Positions 23,657 to 30,623 are shown, numbered from the stretch's first letter. The stretch: DNA of 33,512 bases from Anaerolineales bacterium (GCA_020343875.1 CP070811.1:4426420-4459931); one strand, 5' to 3'. Notes: generated by a model not told the origin, from the letters alone. Made by a program: numbers and translations.

Positions 23657-24667
23657 TCAACCTCCATCTCGCTGGCGGGTGTATCGGGCAATGAAGTTAT
23701 AGGGAGAGGGAAGCGGGATGCGGCTGGCGGCGTCGAGTCTGGTCAGCTCATCTGCGGAGAGCGCCCAGCCCACACTACCCAGGTTGTCCTCCAATTGGGC
23801 CAGCGTGCGGGCGCCCATAATGGGCGCGGTAACCCCGGGTTGCTGTAGCAGCCAGTTCAGGGCCACCTGGGCCGGCGTCTTGCCCAGCGACTGGCTGATT
23901 TCGAGCAGGGCATCCACGATCTGCCAGGTTTGCTCGCTCTCACGCTGTTCTGGCAGATCATCCCAACGATCTGCTCTGCCCACCCGGCTTTCGGGGGGAG
24001 GCGGCTGGTCGCGGCGGTACTTGCCGGTCAGCCAGCCACCTGCCAGGGGGGACCAGGCGATCAGGCCGATTCCCTGGGCGCGACACATGGGCAGCAATTC
24101 CCACTCTGTGCTGCGGACCAACAGGCTGTACTCCGGCTGCAGGCAGTCGAAGCGCACCCAGCCCTGCATCTGGCTGAGCATAATGGCCTGCATGAGTTGG
24201 CCCGGCGTGTAGTTGGATGCCCCGATGTAGCGTACCTTGCCCGCCCGCACCAGGTCATCCAATGTGCGCAGCGTTTCTTCCAGGGGGGTGGAGGCGTCCC
24301 AGCAATGCATCTGGTAGAGATCGAGGTAGTCGGTCTGCAGGCGGCGCAGGCTGGCATGGATCTGCTCGTAGATGTGCTTGCGGGTCAGGCCAGTGTCGTT
24401 AGGCCCCGGGCCAGCCGGGAAAAAGACCTTGCTGGCGATGACCAGCTGGGAGCGGTTGGCCCGACTTTTGAGCCAGCTGCCCAGCATTGTCTCCGAGCGA
24501 CCTTCATTGTAAATGTTGGAGGTGTCGAAGAAGTTGCCTCCGGCCTCCACAAAATGATCGGCCAGGCTATGCGCCGTGGCCTGGTCGGCTCCCCAGCCGA
24601 AGGTCTGGGCGCCCATGCAGAGTTGGGAGACCTTTAGCCCGGTCCTGCCCATAAAGCGATATTCCAT
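23657..24667 (-). CDS. Aldo/keto reductase
   Basis: NADPH-dependent carbonyl reductase with the TIM-barrel AKR fold, 336 residues. The catalytic tetrad is D48, Y53, K80 and H121 (FFDTSNIYNEG, VIASKVF, LDLYQMHCWD). It belongs to the YajO/Tas-like group that reduces sugar-derived and other aldehydes. It may produce the alcohol substrate of the adjacent FGGY kinase, or reduce the aldehyde that the aldehyde dehydrogenase would otherwise oxidise (inference). Gap to the IclR gene 104 bp, containing a probable operator. Confidence 0.88.
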   Translation of the reverse strand: MEYRFMGRTGLKVSQLCMGAQTFGWGADQATAHSLADHFVEAGGNFFDTSNIYNEGRSETMLGSWLKSRANRSQLVIASKVFFPAGPGPNDTGLTRKHIYEQIHASLRRLQTDYLDLYQMHCWDASTPLEETLRTLDDLVRAGKVRYIGASNYTPGQLMQAIMLSQMQGWVRFDCLQPEYSLLVRSTEWELLPMCRAQGIGLIAWSPLAGGWLTGKYRRDQPPPPESRVGRADRWDDLPEQRESEQTWQIVDALLEISQSLGKTPAQVALNWLLQQPGVTAPIMGARTLAQLEDNLGSVGWALSADELTRLDAASRIPLPSPYNFIARYTRQRDGG

Positions 24668-24738
24668 ACTGTGCCTCCTTTGGCTTATGGATTTGATGTC
24701 AGAGCATCCTCGCCCCTATGCTTCAGTATCCGGTATAG

Positions 24739-24751
24739 AAACTAGGGTTTT
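24739..24751. promoter_or_regulatory. Candidate IclR operator before the aldo/keto reductase gene
   Basis: AAACTAGGGTTTT is a near-perfect dyad (AAAC/GTTT) that differs at one position from AAACTAAGGTTTT in the iclR leader. It sits between iclR and the first structural gene, where a regulator of the catabolic operon would be expected to act. Confidence 0.5.
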
Positions 24752-24771
24752 GTAACCAGCGTTGTGTCACC

Positions 24772-25563
24772 TTAAGAGTAGCCGAGGGCTTGTGAGATAC
24801 GTTGTGCTGCTTCTACAACCTGCATGGCCATGGCGCTGCCGGTTAAGGGGTTAGGCATGCGGGTGGCCGGCCCGGAAACGCTGACGGCGGCGATGACGCC
24901 GGCGGTCCTATCTCGAATTGGCGCCGCCACACATCGCACACTGGCTTCGAATTCGCCGTTGTCAACCGCGTAACCTAGCGAGCGGACTCGGCGCAGTTCT
25001 CGCAGGAAAGTCTCTTCGTCAACGATGGTGGCTTCTGTCAGGGCGATCAGGCCGTTGTGGTGAATCCATTCACGAATCTCGCCCTCAGGCCGGAAGGCGG
25101 CCATGGCCTTGCCCAGCGCGGTGCAATGCATGGGCGCCGTACTCCCGATGCGGGATGCCATCAGGCCCACTACGTGTTGGGTGGAGAGTTTGTCGATATA
25201 CACCACGCGCAGGTCATCGTCAAGCACGCCCAAATGGGCAGTCTCATTGACTTGATCCCGCAATTGAATCAGCAAGGGGCGCGCCTGCTGGGTCAATTCC
25301 AGCCTCTCTTCGACCAGAGTGCCCAGGCGCAGCAATTTCAGACCCAGCCAGTAACCCTGGTCGGTTTGGGTCAGATACTGGCCCTGGAGCAGGTTGACAA
25401 TCACCCGGAAAGCGGTGGATTTGGGGAGGCCCGTATGGGCGGAGATTTGCTCCATGCTGAGGGGGGTGCCGACGTCAAGCAAGACATCCAGCACCTGCAA
25501 GCCACGTTGCAGGGCCTGGATTGAGTAGTCAAGCTGGGGGCCTCGCCTGGCTTTACGTTTCAT
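24772..25563 (-). CDS. IclR-family transcriptional regulator
   Basis: One-component regulator, 263 residues. Residues about 12-75 form the winged-helix domain (IQALQRGLQVLDVLLD ... MEQISAHTGLPKSTAFRVIVNLL). The rest is the IclR ligand-binding domain with DDLRVVYIDKL, TALGKAMAAF, LGYAVDNGEFEASVRCVAAPI and VSVSGPATRM. Regulators of this family often control uronate, KDG (KdgR) and aromatic acid catabolism, which matches the genes downstream. First gene of the cluster, with its own consensus promoter and a probable autoregulatory operator. Confidence 0.93.
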   Translation of the reverse strand: MKRKARRGPQLDYSIQALQRGLQVLDVLLDVGTPLSMEQISAHTGLPKSTAFRVIVNLLQGQYLTQTDQGYWLGLKLLRLGTLVEERLELTQQARPLLIQLRDQVNETAHLGVLDDDLRVVYIDKLSTQHVVGLMASRIGSTAPMHCTALGKAMAAFRPEGEIREWIHHNGLIALTEATIVDEETFLRELRRVRSLGYAVDNGEFEASVRCVAAPIRDRTAGVIAAVSVSGPATRMPNPLTGSAMAMQVVEAAQRISQALGYS

Positions 25564-25568
25564 TTAAT

Positions 25569-25624
25569 AAAACCTTAGTTTTAGCTTCTGGATTTATTAT
25601 ATCATGGGCTGGGCCGGGAGTCAA
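25569..25624 (-). promoter_or_regulatory. Consensus promoter and operator of the iclR operon
   Basis: On the minus strand TTGACT (25624-25619) and TATAAT (25601-25596) are separated by 17 bp. Downstream, near the expected start site and before the ATG at 25563, lies AAACTAAGGTTTT (25581-25569), matching the site at 24739-24751 at 12 of 13 positions. This suggests autoregulation by IclR. Confidence 0.7.
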
Positions 25625-26081
25625 TTGAATTTGTGCTGGATTCGCGGAGGAGCAGCCCTGGAGGTCGAGGGTGGCACACCCTCTCGGAGCATAGACAGTG
25701 GTTAATGGGTGATGGGTAATGAGTGACGAGTGAAACGTGGGGTGAGGCATTCCTGGCCGGACCTGGGCCGGGTGGGCCACCTTTATCGGGCAATGGCGGT
25801 AGCTTGATAGACTCGATGTCGGGAATGCCTCACCCCTACTGACATAGGCTTGCCAGAATGGGGGGAGCGTGTTAGGATATGCTTATTCTGGCAAATGATA
25901 AGTAGGTGTCAATGAGCAGTCACCGCAAAAGGGATAGAGAATCCATTTGAGGCATATATCTATCGCTACTTGCAGGCGGATGAGGCGATAGGGAAACAGG
26001 TCAATGGCTGATGAGATATCCAAGACCACGGCAGCCAGAGGCAACCGAATTCACGCTCACCATGACCAGAAAGGATCGACC
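25625..26081. other. Gene-poor intergenic region with two long inverted repeats
   Basis: No complete gene. It holds a 15-bp perfect inverted repeat GGGGTGAGGCATTCC (25739-25753) / GGAATGCCTCACCCC (25822-25836) with a 68-nt spacer, and a 10-bp inverted repeat TTGCCAGAAT (25850-25859) / ATTCTGGCAA (25885-25894). A short open stretch ending at 26011 reads NPFEAYIYRYLQADEAIGK without a good start and may be a gene remnant. Confidence 0.6.
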
Positions 26082-26591
26082 GTGAGACAAGGAACGCCGT
26101 CCATTGATGTTGATGCCCTGGCTGCGTACTTGACCCAACAAGGGGACGTGGCTGCTGCCTATTTGTTCGGTTCAGTAGCTCGCGGTCAGGCCGGCCATCT
26201 CAGCGACGTGGACATCGGCGTACTCCTGGACCCGGAGCTGGGGTTAGAAGAATCCGTGGAACGGCAGTTGGAGCTGATGGTCGCGCTGGACGACTTTGCC
26301 GACCGCGAGGTGCAGGTCACTCTTCTGAACAACGCCCCGCCCATGCTCGCCTACCAGGTTGTTCGAGACGGGCTGCTCCTGTACGAACGAAATCGGCTGG
26401 AGCGCATCGCCTTTGAGGTACATAGCATGAAGGTCTATTTTGACACCAAGCCGTTGCTGGATTTCCACAGCCGGGCTCTGCTTGAACAGATCCGTGAGGT
26501 AGGCCTCTATGGACGAGCAAGACGTCATTCAAGAACGCTTGAAGCTGCTCAGCGACTACACGAACGACTTGCTGGAACTGCAAAACGTTGA
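26082..26591 (+). CDS. MntA-like nucleotidyltransferase antitoxin
   Basis: Minimal nucleotidyltransferase that, in characterised MntA/HepT pairs, adds AMP to the HepT toxin and so silences it. The nucleotidyl-transfer motif GS-x10-D-x-D is present in YLFGSVARGQAGHLSDVDIGVLLD, and a third acidic residue lies in DREVQVTLLN. The GTG at 26082 is chosen because AAAGGA precedes it at a suitable distance and the conserved domain follows at once; an ATG at 26004 would add 26 residues of low character. The last 83 bp overlap the hepT gene in another frame, an overlap longer than expected; the basic tail after LLEQIREVGLYGRA may be extra. Confidence 0.85.
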   Translation: MRQGTPSIDVDALAAYLTQQGDVAAAYLFGSVARGQAGHLSDVDIGVLLDPELGLEESVERQLELMVALDDFADREVQVTLLNNAPPMLAYQVVRDGLLLYERNRLERIAFEVHSMKVYFDTKPLLDFHSRALLEQIREVGLYGRARRHSRTLEAAQRLHERLAGTAKR

Positions 26592-26934
26592 CTTGACGAC
26601 GTATACAGAGAACAAGCTAATCCGCCGCACGGTAGAGCGGACGCTGGATCTGGCGGTAGAGGCCTGCCTCGATATCGGCCAGCATATCATCGTCCGGGAA
26701 GGGTTTCGGACTCCTGGTGATAACAAAGACGTCTTCTTGGTGCTCAGCGAAGAAGGTATTATCCCATCCGAATTCCTGCCCAACCTTGTCAGTATGGCCA
26801 GGTTCAGGAACCTGATTGTTCATGACTACGCACACATCGACAACAGCGTGGTGTTCAGTATCCTAAAGCGGCGACTGGGCGATTTTGACGCCTGTGCACA
26901 GGCCGTGACTGGCTATCTAGAAGCCGAGCACTAG
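26509..26934 (+). CDS. HepT-like toxin (DUF86 RNase)
   Basis: HEPN-fold toxin partner of the preceding gene, 141 residues. The active-site motif Rx4HxY is R100, H105 and Y107 in RNLIVHDYAHI; in characterised HepT proteins the tyrosine is the AMP acceptor. The N-terminal MDEQDVIQERLKLLSDY is a normal HepT start. Family members act as tRNA/mRNA endonucleases that arrest growth when freed. The pair appears intact and translationally coupled through its overlap. Confidence 0.9.
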   Translation: MDEQDVIQERLKLLSDYTNDLLELQNVDLTTYTENKLIRRTVERTLDLAVEACLDIGQHIIVREGFRTPGDNKDVFLVLSEEGIIPSEFLPNLVSMARFRNLIVHDYAHIDNSVVFSILKRRLGDFDACAQAVTGYLEAEH

Positions 26935-26938
26935 ATGA

Positions 26939-27292
26939 GGCAACTATGGATACGGCTGGACTTACCACCAATACCAGCAGGCTCTGGCAGAGGCCATAGA
27001 GACGATCGTGGCTGCCCTGGCCCGCAATCCGGAAGTGGAGCGGGCGATCCTGTTTGGATCCTACCCCGAGGGCCGGCGTGACCTATTCACTGACCTGGAC
27101 ATCCTGATCGTGATGGACTCGGGGTTGGACTTCGTGACCCGAACCGCCGAAATGTACCGGTACCTTTGTGTTCCGGTGGACGTGGACCTGCTGGTCTATA
27201 CTCCGGAGGAACTAGAACGCCCTGGTGATCGAGGCTTCATCCGGCGCGCCCTGGAGCAAGGGGTGGTCATCTATGAGAAACGAGCCGCTTGA
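26939..27292 (+). CDS. Second small nucleotidyltransferase (MNT domain), start uncertain
   Basis: Short nucleotidyltransferase with LFGSYPEGRRDLFTDLDILIVMD (GS-x10-D-x-D) and a C-terminal FIRRALEQGVVIYEK. The only clear in-frame start is GTG at 27008, giving 94 residues and cutting off a helix. The frame is open upstream to 26939 and encodes WTYHQYQQALAEAIETIVAAL, which looks like the normal N-terminus. An ATG at 26946 sits in another frame, so a 1- or 2-base indel near 26949 may have separated the start from the gene. The feature is drawn over the open frame. No HepT or HEPN partner follows it. Confidence 0.65.
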   Translation, partial: GNYGYGWTYHQYQQALAEAIETIVAALARNPEVERAILFGSYPEGRRDLFTDLDILIVMDSGLDFVTRTAEMYRYLCVPVDVDLLVYTPEELERPGDRGFIRRALEQGVVIYEKRAA

Positions 27293-27334
27293 AGAAGGTC
27301 AGCGACCGTTATGCACCTCGCTCAAGCCAGGCCC

Positions 27335-27432
27335 GCCCGGAAATTAATTTCCGGGCTACGCAGCAACGCCGGACCCGCACCCGGCGGTGGGGCAGGTGTC
27401 AATCCGGCTAGGGATAGCCCCGTTCACGGGGC
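27335..27432. repeat. Dispersed-type intergenic palindromes
   Basis: A perfect 22-bp palindrome at 27335-27356 (arm GCCCGGAAATT) is followed by GCCCCG-TTCA-CGGGGC near 27417-27432 and a CCAGGCGA/TCGCCGGGC-type hairpin beyond it. Sequences of this GTAGCCCGG...CCGGGCTAC style are typical multi-copy intergenic repeats. Confidence 0.6.
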
Positions 27433-27464
27433 GTCGTTTTGTAGCCAGGCGAGTTTATCGCCGG

Positions 27465-27720
27465 GCGGACTCCCCACTTTTGGCATATACTCCCCCTCAC
27501 TCAGCTGGATCGCCTCGGCCGCGACCACAAAGACTGCGGCGAAAAGGTAACCGGTGGCTGGTATTTGTCCCAGGACGTGGCCACCAGCGAGTTTCAGGAG
27601 TCTCTCAAGCCACCAAACCGATGAGCGTGAGAATGACTGCGGCTATGATGAAGCTTCGCTCCCACACGAAATAGGCACTGTTGTGGGTGATATGCCCCTG
27701 GGAGCCACTCCGATTCACAA
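27465..27720 (-). pseudogene. Remnant of a small membrane protein (DUF4386-like), frameshifted
   Basis: One frame reads NSAYFVWERSFIIAAVILTLIGLVA and then stops at a TGA. Moved by one base, the sequence continues as LERLLKLAGGHVLGQ, IPATGYLFAAVFVVAAEAI and QLSEGEYMPKVGSPPG. Together they look like the N-terminal membrane segments of one hydrophobic protein, interrupted by a frameshift near 27612 and with no clear start. The DUF4386 likeness is by eye only. Confidence 0.5.
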
Positions 27721-28707
27721 GACAATGAGTGATCTCCAAATCCCCTTTAGATTGAATGGTAACTTCTGCCAAGTGTCGCCATAATTGGCCGAGAACCAAA
27801 CATCGCCATTGGTTAGACCAGCGTAGAGATGGCCGGGCGCAGTCCGGTCAGTGATGAGAGCGATAGGCATGTGCTGCATGGGGTGCGGTTCCCAGCCAAT
27901 GGGCTGCCAGCCCTCCCCACCAGCAGCGCGATAGAGATAGGCTTCAGCTAGCTCGCCATAAGCCTTCCCTGGACCCGGAGCCACGGAAACGTACCAGACC
28001 TCCGGTCGTTCCGGATCGGCGGCACAGGCCACGCCGTAATGTTTGGCCAGTCCGGCCTTGACTTTGTGCCAGGTCCGGCCCCCGTCCCGGCTGCGGGAGG
28101 CCCCGCCTCCTGTGCCACCGGCTTCATAAACCCAATTTCCGTTCGTCGCGTGGAATATCAGGGTATGGCAATCGCGCAACGCTCCCCGGCGATGCCCGGA
28201 CCAGGTCTGGCCGCCGTCCGTGCTGCGCACCACCGCTCCAAACTCAATGCCGGCCAGGATCAAGTTTGGATCGGTGGGGGAGAGAGCAATGGCCTGAACG
28301 TAGGCGGAACCGGGTTTCTCTGCCGGAGAGAACCACCACCAGCGAAAGGGAATACGGCGAAAGCCGGCTAACTCGGTCCACGTTTGGCCGTCGTCGCGTG
28401 AGACGAACAGGTAAGCCGGTTTGGTTCCGGCGTAGACTGTGCCCGGCTCATGGGGGCTGACGGCCAGGGATTTGACGACCTGACCTGGCATGCCAGTCGG
28501 TTGCCAGGATTTTCCTTTGTCATGGGAGCGCAGCACGCCATTTCCTTGGGTTCCGGCGTAGAGCACGGCCGGGTTGAGCGGATCGTTGGCCAGACAGCGT
28601 ACGTCCTGGTCGGCCAACGAGAATTCCACGGCCCATTCGTCGTTGGCGTCTTGCCCGGCGCGAGCCAGGCCATTGCTGGTGGTGGCGATAAACGTAGTGG
28701 CGTTCAT
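27715..28707 (-). CDS. BNR/Asp-box repeat beta-propeller protein
   Basis: A 330-residue protein built from sialidase/VPS10-type repeats. Five Asp-boxes are visible: SHDKGKSW (61-68), SRDDGQTW (103-110), STDGGQTW (162-169), SRDGGRTW (206-213) and ANYGDTW (about 307-313). Each closes a propeller blade that starts with a VLYAGT/LYAGL strand. No signal peptide is present (start MNATTFIATTSNGLARAG), so it should be cytoplasmic, and the catalytic residues of true sialidases are not evident. Such proteins in Chloroflexota are mostly uncharacterised. A dyad ACACC-N4-GGTGT lies at 28751-28764 ahead of the gene. Start supported by AGGTG before the ATG. Confidence 0.85.
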   Translation of the reverse strand: MNATTFIATTSNGLARAGQDANDEWAVEFSLADQDVRCLANDPLNPAVLYAGTQGNGVLRSHDKGKSWQPTGMPGQVVKSLAVSPHEPGTVYAGTKPAYLFVSRDDGQTWTELAGFRRIPFRWWWFSPAEKPGSAYVQAIALSPTDPNLILAGIEFGAVVRSTDGGQTWSGHRRGALRDCHTLIFHATNGNWVYEAGGTGGGASRSRDGGRTWHKVKAGLAKHYGVACAADPERPEVWYVSVAPGPGKAYGELAEAYLYRAAGGEGWQPIGWEPHPMQHMPIALITDRTAPGHLYAGLTNGDVWFSANYGDTWQKLPFNLKGIWRSLIVL

Positions 28708-28750
28708 AGTTGGGCACCTTGAGCACGAATTTCATTGCCAGCTTTATGTT

Positions 28751-28764
28751 ACACCAACAGGTGT
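28751..28764. promoter_or_regulatory. Dyad upstream of the BNR-repeat gene
   Basis: ACACC-AACA-GGTGT is a perfect 5-bp inverted repeat 44 bp before the start codon, a possible operator. Supported only by symmetry and position. Confidence 0.3.
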
Positions 28765-28986
28765 CCAGCTGTCATGAGGCTGGCGTTACGATTCGGTTGG
28801 GACAATAGGTCCTAAGCGTCAATTGGGTCTGCTCCGTCCTGGTTGCGCTCTAAGAATAAGTTCGGAGACTTCTTTAAAACGGATGCGTTTGGGAATTGTG
28901 CAGTTTGGATTTGAGTGAAGGACGCTATCCTATGCCTCGATTTGGAAAGTGCCTATTCTGTGGGGAGCTTTTATTGCCTATCCGAA
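28765..28986. other. Intergenic region with no recognised feature
   Basis: Upstream of the BNR gene's dyad and before the response-regulator remnant. Open frames on the plus strand here have no recognisable protein content and no ribosome-binding site. Nothing else seen. Confidence 0.5.
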
Positions 28987-29168
28987 TTAACCCTGTAGCT
29001 GGCGCATCCCTATGCGTCGGCGGGCGGCATGGAGCTGGCGCAGGCCGCTCTCTCCGTCGGGGCGGTGAAAACCTGAGCACCCTCCTGGCGGAAGAAGTGT
29101 TTCAGCAAGTTCAGGAAGTCGGGCTGGTCGTCGATCAGAAGGACCCTGGTACCCCGCAAATCTTGCAT
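28987..29168 (-). pseudogene. Remnant of a response-regulator receiver domain
   Basis: From an ATG at 29168 the frame gives MQDLRGTRVLLIDDQPDF, LNLLKHFFRQEGAQVFTAP, which is the start of a CheY-like domain with the acidic pair DD. The frame then runs to an early stop at 29010. The homologous continuation, DGESGLRQLHAARR, is in the adjacent frame and ends at 28987. The phosphorylation-site aspartate and everything after it are missing. Confidence 0.65.
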
Positions 29169-29340
29169 CTTCACACCTCAGTATTATGCCTGGCGGCACC
29201 CCGCTCTGCCCCGCTGGTTCTGGAAACAAGGTCGATTTTTCGCCAGTTGGCCTGGCTCTCATTGCAGGTATCGTTCTATCATACAGATTATCACCCAGGG
29301 GTCAAATCGGACCCGTCAAAATCACCTTGCGAGGGTACCG

Positions 29341-29578
29341 CTGGCAGAAGCGCCGGAGGGGATTGCTTCGTCAGTGCGTTCCCCCCGCACCGCCGGCGGG
29401 GCAGGTGTCGCAATGACATGCCCGATGCCCATGTCATTGCGAGCCCCAAAGGGGCGAAGCAATCTCACCCCATTGCTATCGATGATGCACGGCTGGCAAA
29501 AGCGCCGGAGGGGATTGCTTCGTCGCTGTGCTCCCCCCGCACCGCACCGCCGGCGGGGCAGGTGTCGCAATGACATGC
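29341..29578. repeat. Two direct copies of an 80-bp intergenic repeat plus an inverted copy
   Basis: Copy A (29341-29421) and copy B (29493-29578) share CGCCGGAGGGGATTGCTTCG, the GC-rich middle and GGCAGGTGTCGCAATGACAT. Between them lies a related inverted segment (about 29430-29472, CATGTCATTGCGAGCCCCAA to GAAGCAATCTCACCCC). Copy A and the inverted segment form a perfect 12-bp hairpin, CGCAATGACATG (29409-29420) with CATGTCATTGCG (29430-29441). It has the look of a dispersed, non-coding multi-copy repeat. Confidence 0.8.
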
Positions 29579-29657
29579 TTGGTGTCCGTGTCTTCGCAGG
29601 CGGCGGGCGGTGCCGCGCAGGATGCACCTGGCCTGGCTGCGCGGGGATTGCTTAGCA

Positions 29658-29736
29658 GTAGCTTGGGTTGAGCCAACGGCGAAACCTAATGGAACTGAAG
29701 AAACCGTTGGGTTTCGCTCTGCTCAACCCAACCTAC
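29658..29736. repeat. Imperfect inverted repeat of GTAGGTTGGGTTGAGC type
   Basis: The left arm begins GTAGCTTGGGTTGAGCCAAC and the right arm is close to its complement, ending CTGCTCAACCCAACCTAC. Elements of this wording occur as dispersed intergenic repeats in unrelated bacteria. It has no coding content. Confidence 0.65.
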
Positions 29737-29792
29737 AGGGGCCCATGACACTCATTTACGGAATACTGCCTAAAATGCTTAGGAAAAATGCA

Positions 29793-29863
29793 TTGACAAA
29801 CGCGAAAATAATGCTATACTTTTGACTGTATACAGTGTATACACTGTATACACTGTATACACT
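29793..29863 (+). promoter_or_regulatory. Promoter of the GntR regulator with four tandem palindromic operator units
   Basis: TTGACA (29793-29798) and TATACT (29815-29820) with a 16-bp spacer form a near-consensus promoter. From 29826 to 29863 follow four 9-bp units, each containing the self-complementary 8-mer TGTATACA or its one-base variant context (second unit GTGTATACA). The GTATAC core resembles operators of FCD-type GntR regulators. The array would cover the transcription start, so the regulator probably represses its own gene. Confidence 0.7.
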
Positions 29864-29957
29864 ATGGGCCGGACTTTGGGCGATCTGGCTGGGCCTGGTG
29901 ATGACTCGGGCATTACCTGGCCCTGAGCGTAGAAGATTCTTTTCAACCTCCCCAACT

Positions 29958-30623
29958 ATGAAACGAGCCACTGAGTTAGACAAGGTAGATAAGTCCCACT
30001 CCCTGGATGAGCAGGCCTACGCTCACATCAAGCAGGCCATCATTAGTGGGGTGTTCCAGCCTGGCGAGTTTTTGGCTGAGGTGCGCCTGGCCGAAGAGCT
30101 GGGTATCAGCAAGACGCCCATCCGCACCGCCATGGCGCGACTCCAAGAGGAAGACTTCCTGGTCTATGTGCCATACCGGGGGTACTTCGTAGCCGATATT
30201 TCTCTCGAAGACAGCCGGGAGATATACCAGCTGCGCCAGATTCTTGAATGCCACCTGATTCAAGAAACGGCGCATCAGTTCTCAAAGATCGAGCTGGACG
30301 AAATGGAAGCCAGTATCGGGGCAGCTGAGGAGGCTTTCAATCGGCAGGACTATGTGGCCTACGTGGCGCGCAATAGAGAATTTCATCACGCCTTTCCCCG
30401 CAAATATGCCAACCGGCGCATCTTGAAATTGCTGACCAATCTGGATGAACACGTCCAGCGCATCTTGCTGTACAATCTCAAGAATGAACAAAGCGAGATG
30501 CTGTCGCCGCGCGAGCATCGTATGATTCTTGAAGCCATCCGAACCGGGGATGTTGATTCGGCAGTAAGCCTGATGCAGGATCATCTGGTCGGATTCCATA
30601 GGTCGCACGATGCTCAGGGCTAA
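29958..30623 (+). CDS. GntR-family regulator, FCD subfamily
   Basis: One-component regulator of 221 residues from the ATG at 29958. The winged-helix domain (about 18-75) shows AYAHIKQAIISGVFQPGEFL, LAEELGISKTPIRTAMARL and VYVPYRGYFVADI. The FCD effector domain (about 85-215) has the likely metal/ligand histidines H143, H187 and H209. A longer frame from 29835 would begin inside the operator array and add a meaningless LYTLYTLYTL stretch, so it is rejected. FCD regulators sense small organic acids. The ABC importer genes downstream on the same strand are the obvious targets. Confidence 0.9.
   Translation: MKRATELDKVDKSHSLDEQAYAHIKQAIISGVFQPGEFLAEVRLAEELGISKTPIRTAMARLQEEDFLVYVPYRGYFVADISLEDSREIYQLRQILECHLIQETAHQFSKIELDEMEASIGAAEEAFNRQDYVAYVARNREFHHAFPRKYANRRILKLLTNLDEHVQRILLYNLKNEQSEMLSPREHRMILEAIRTGDVDSAVSLMQDHLVGFHRSHDAQG

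Noticed and set aside
28896-29573. Plus-strand open frame of 225 codons in the repeat-rich gap
   Set aside because: It runs through the response-regulator remnant in antisense and through two repeat copies; the product has no protein-like pattern.
29826-29863. Possible CRISPR-like or microsatellite repeat
   Set aside because: Units are 9 bp with no spacers; position directly after a promoter and palindromic content fit operators better.
29835-29957. 41-residue N-terminal extension of the GntR regulator
   Set aside because: It would start inside the operator repeats and encodes LYTLYTLYTL; the winged-helix domain begins shortly after the ATG at 29958.
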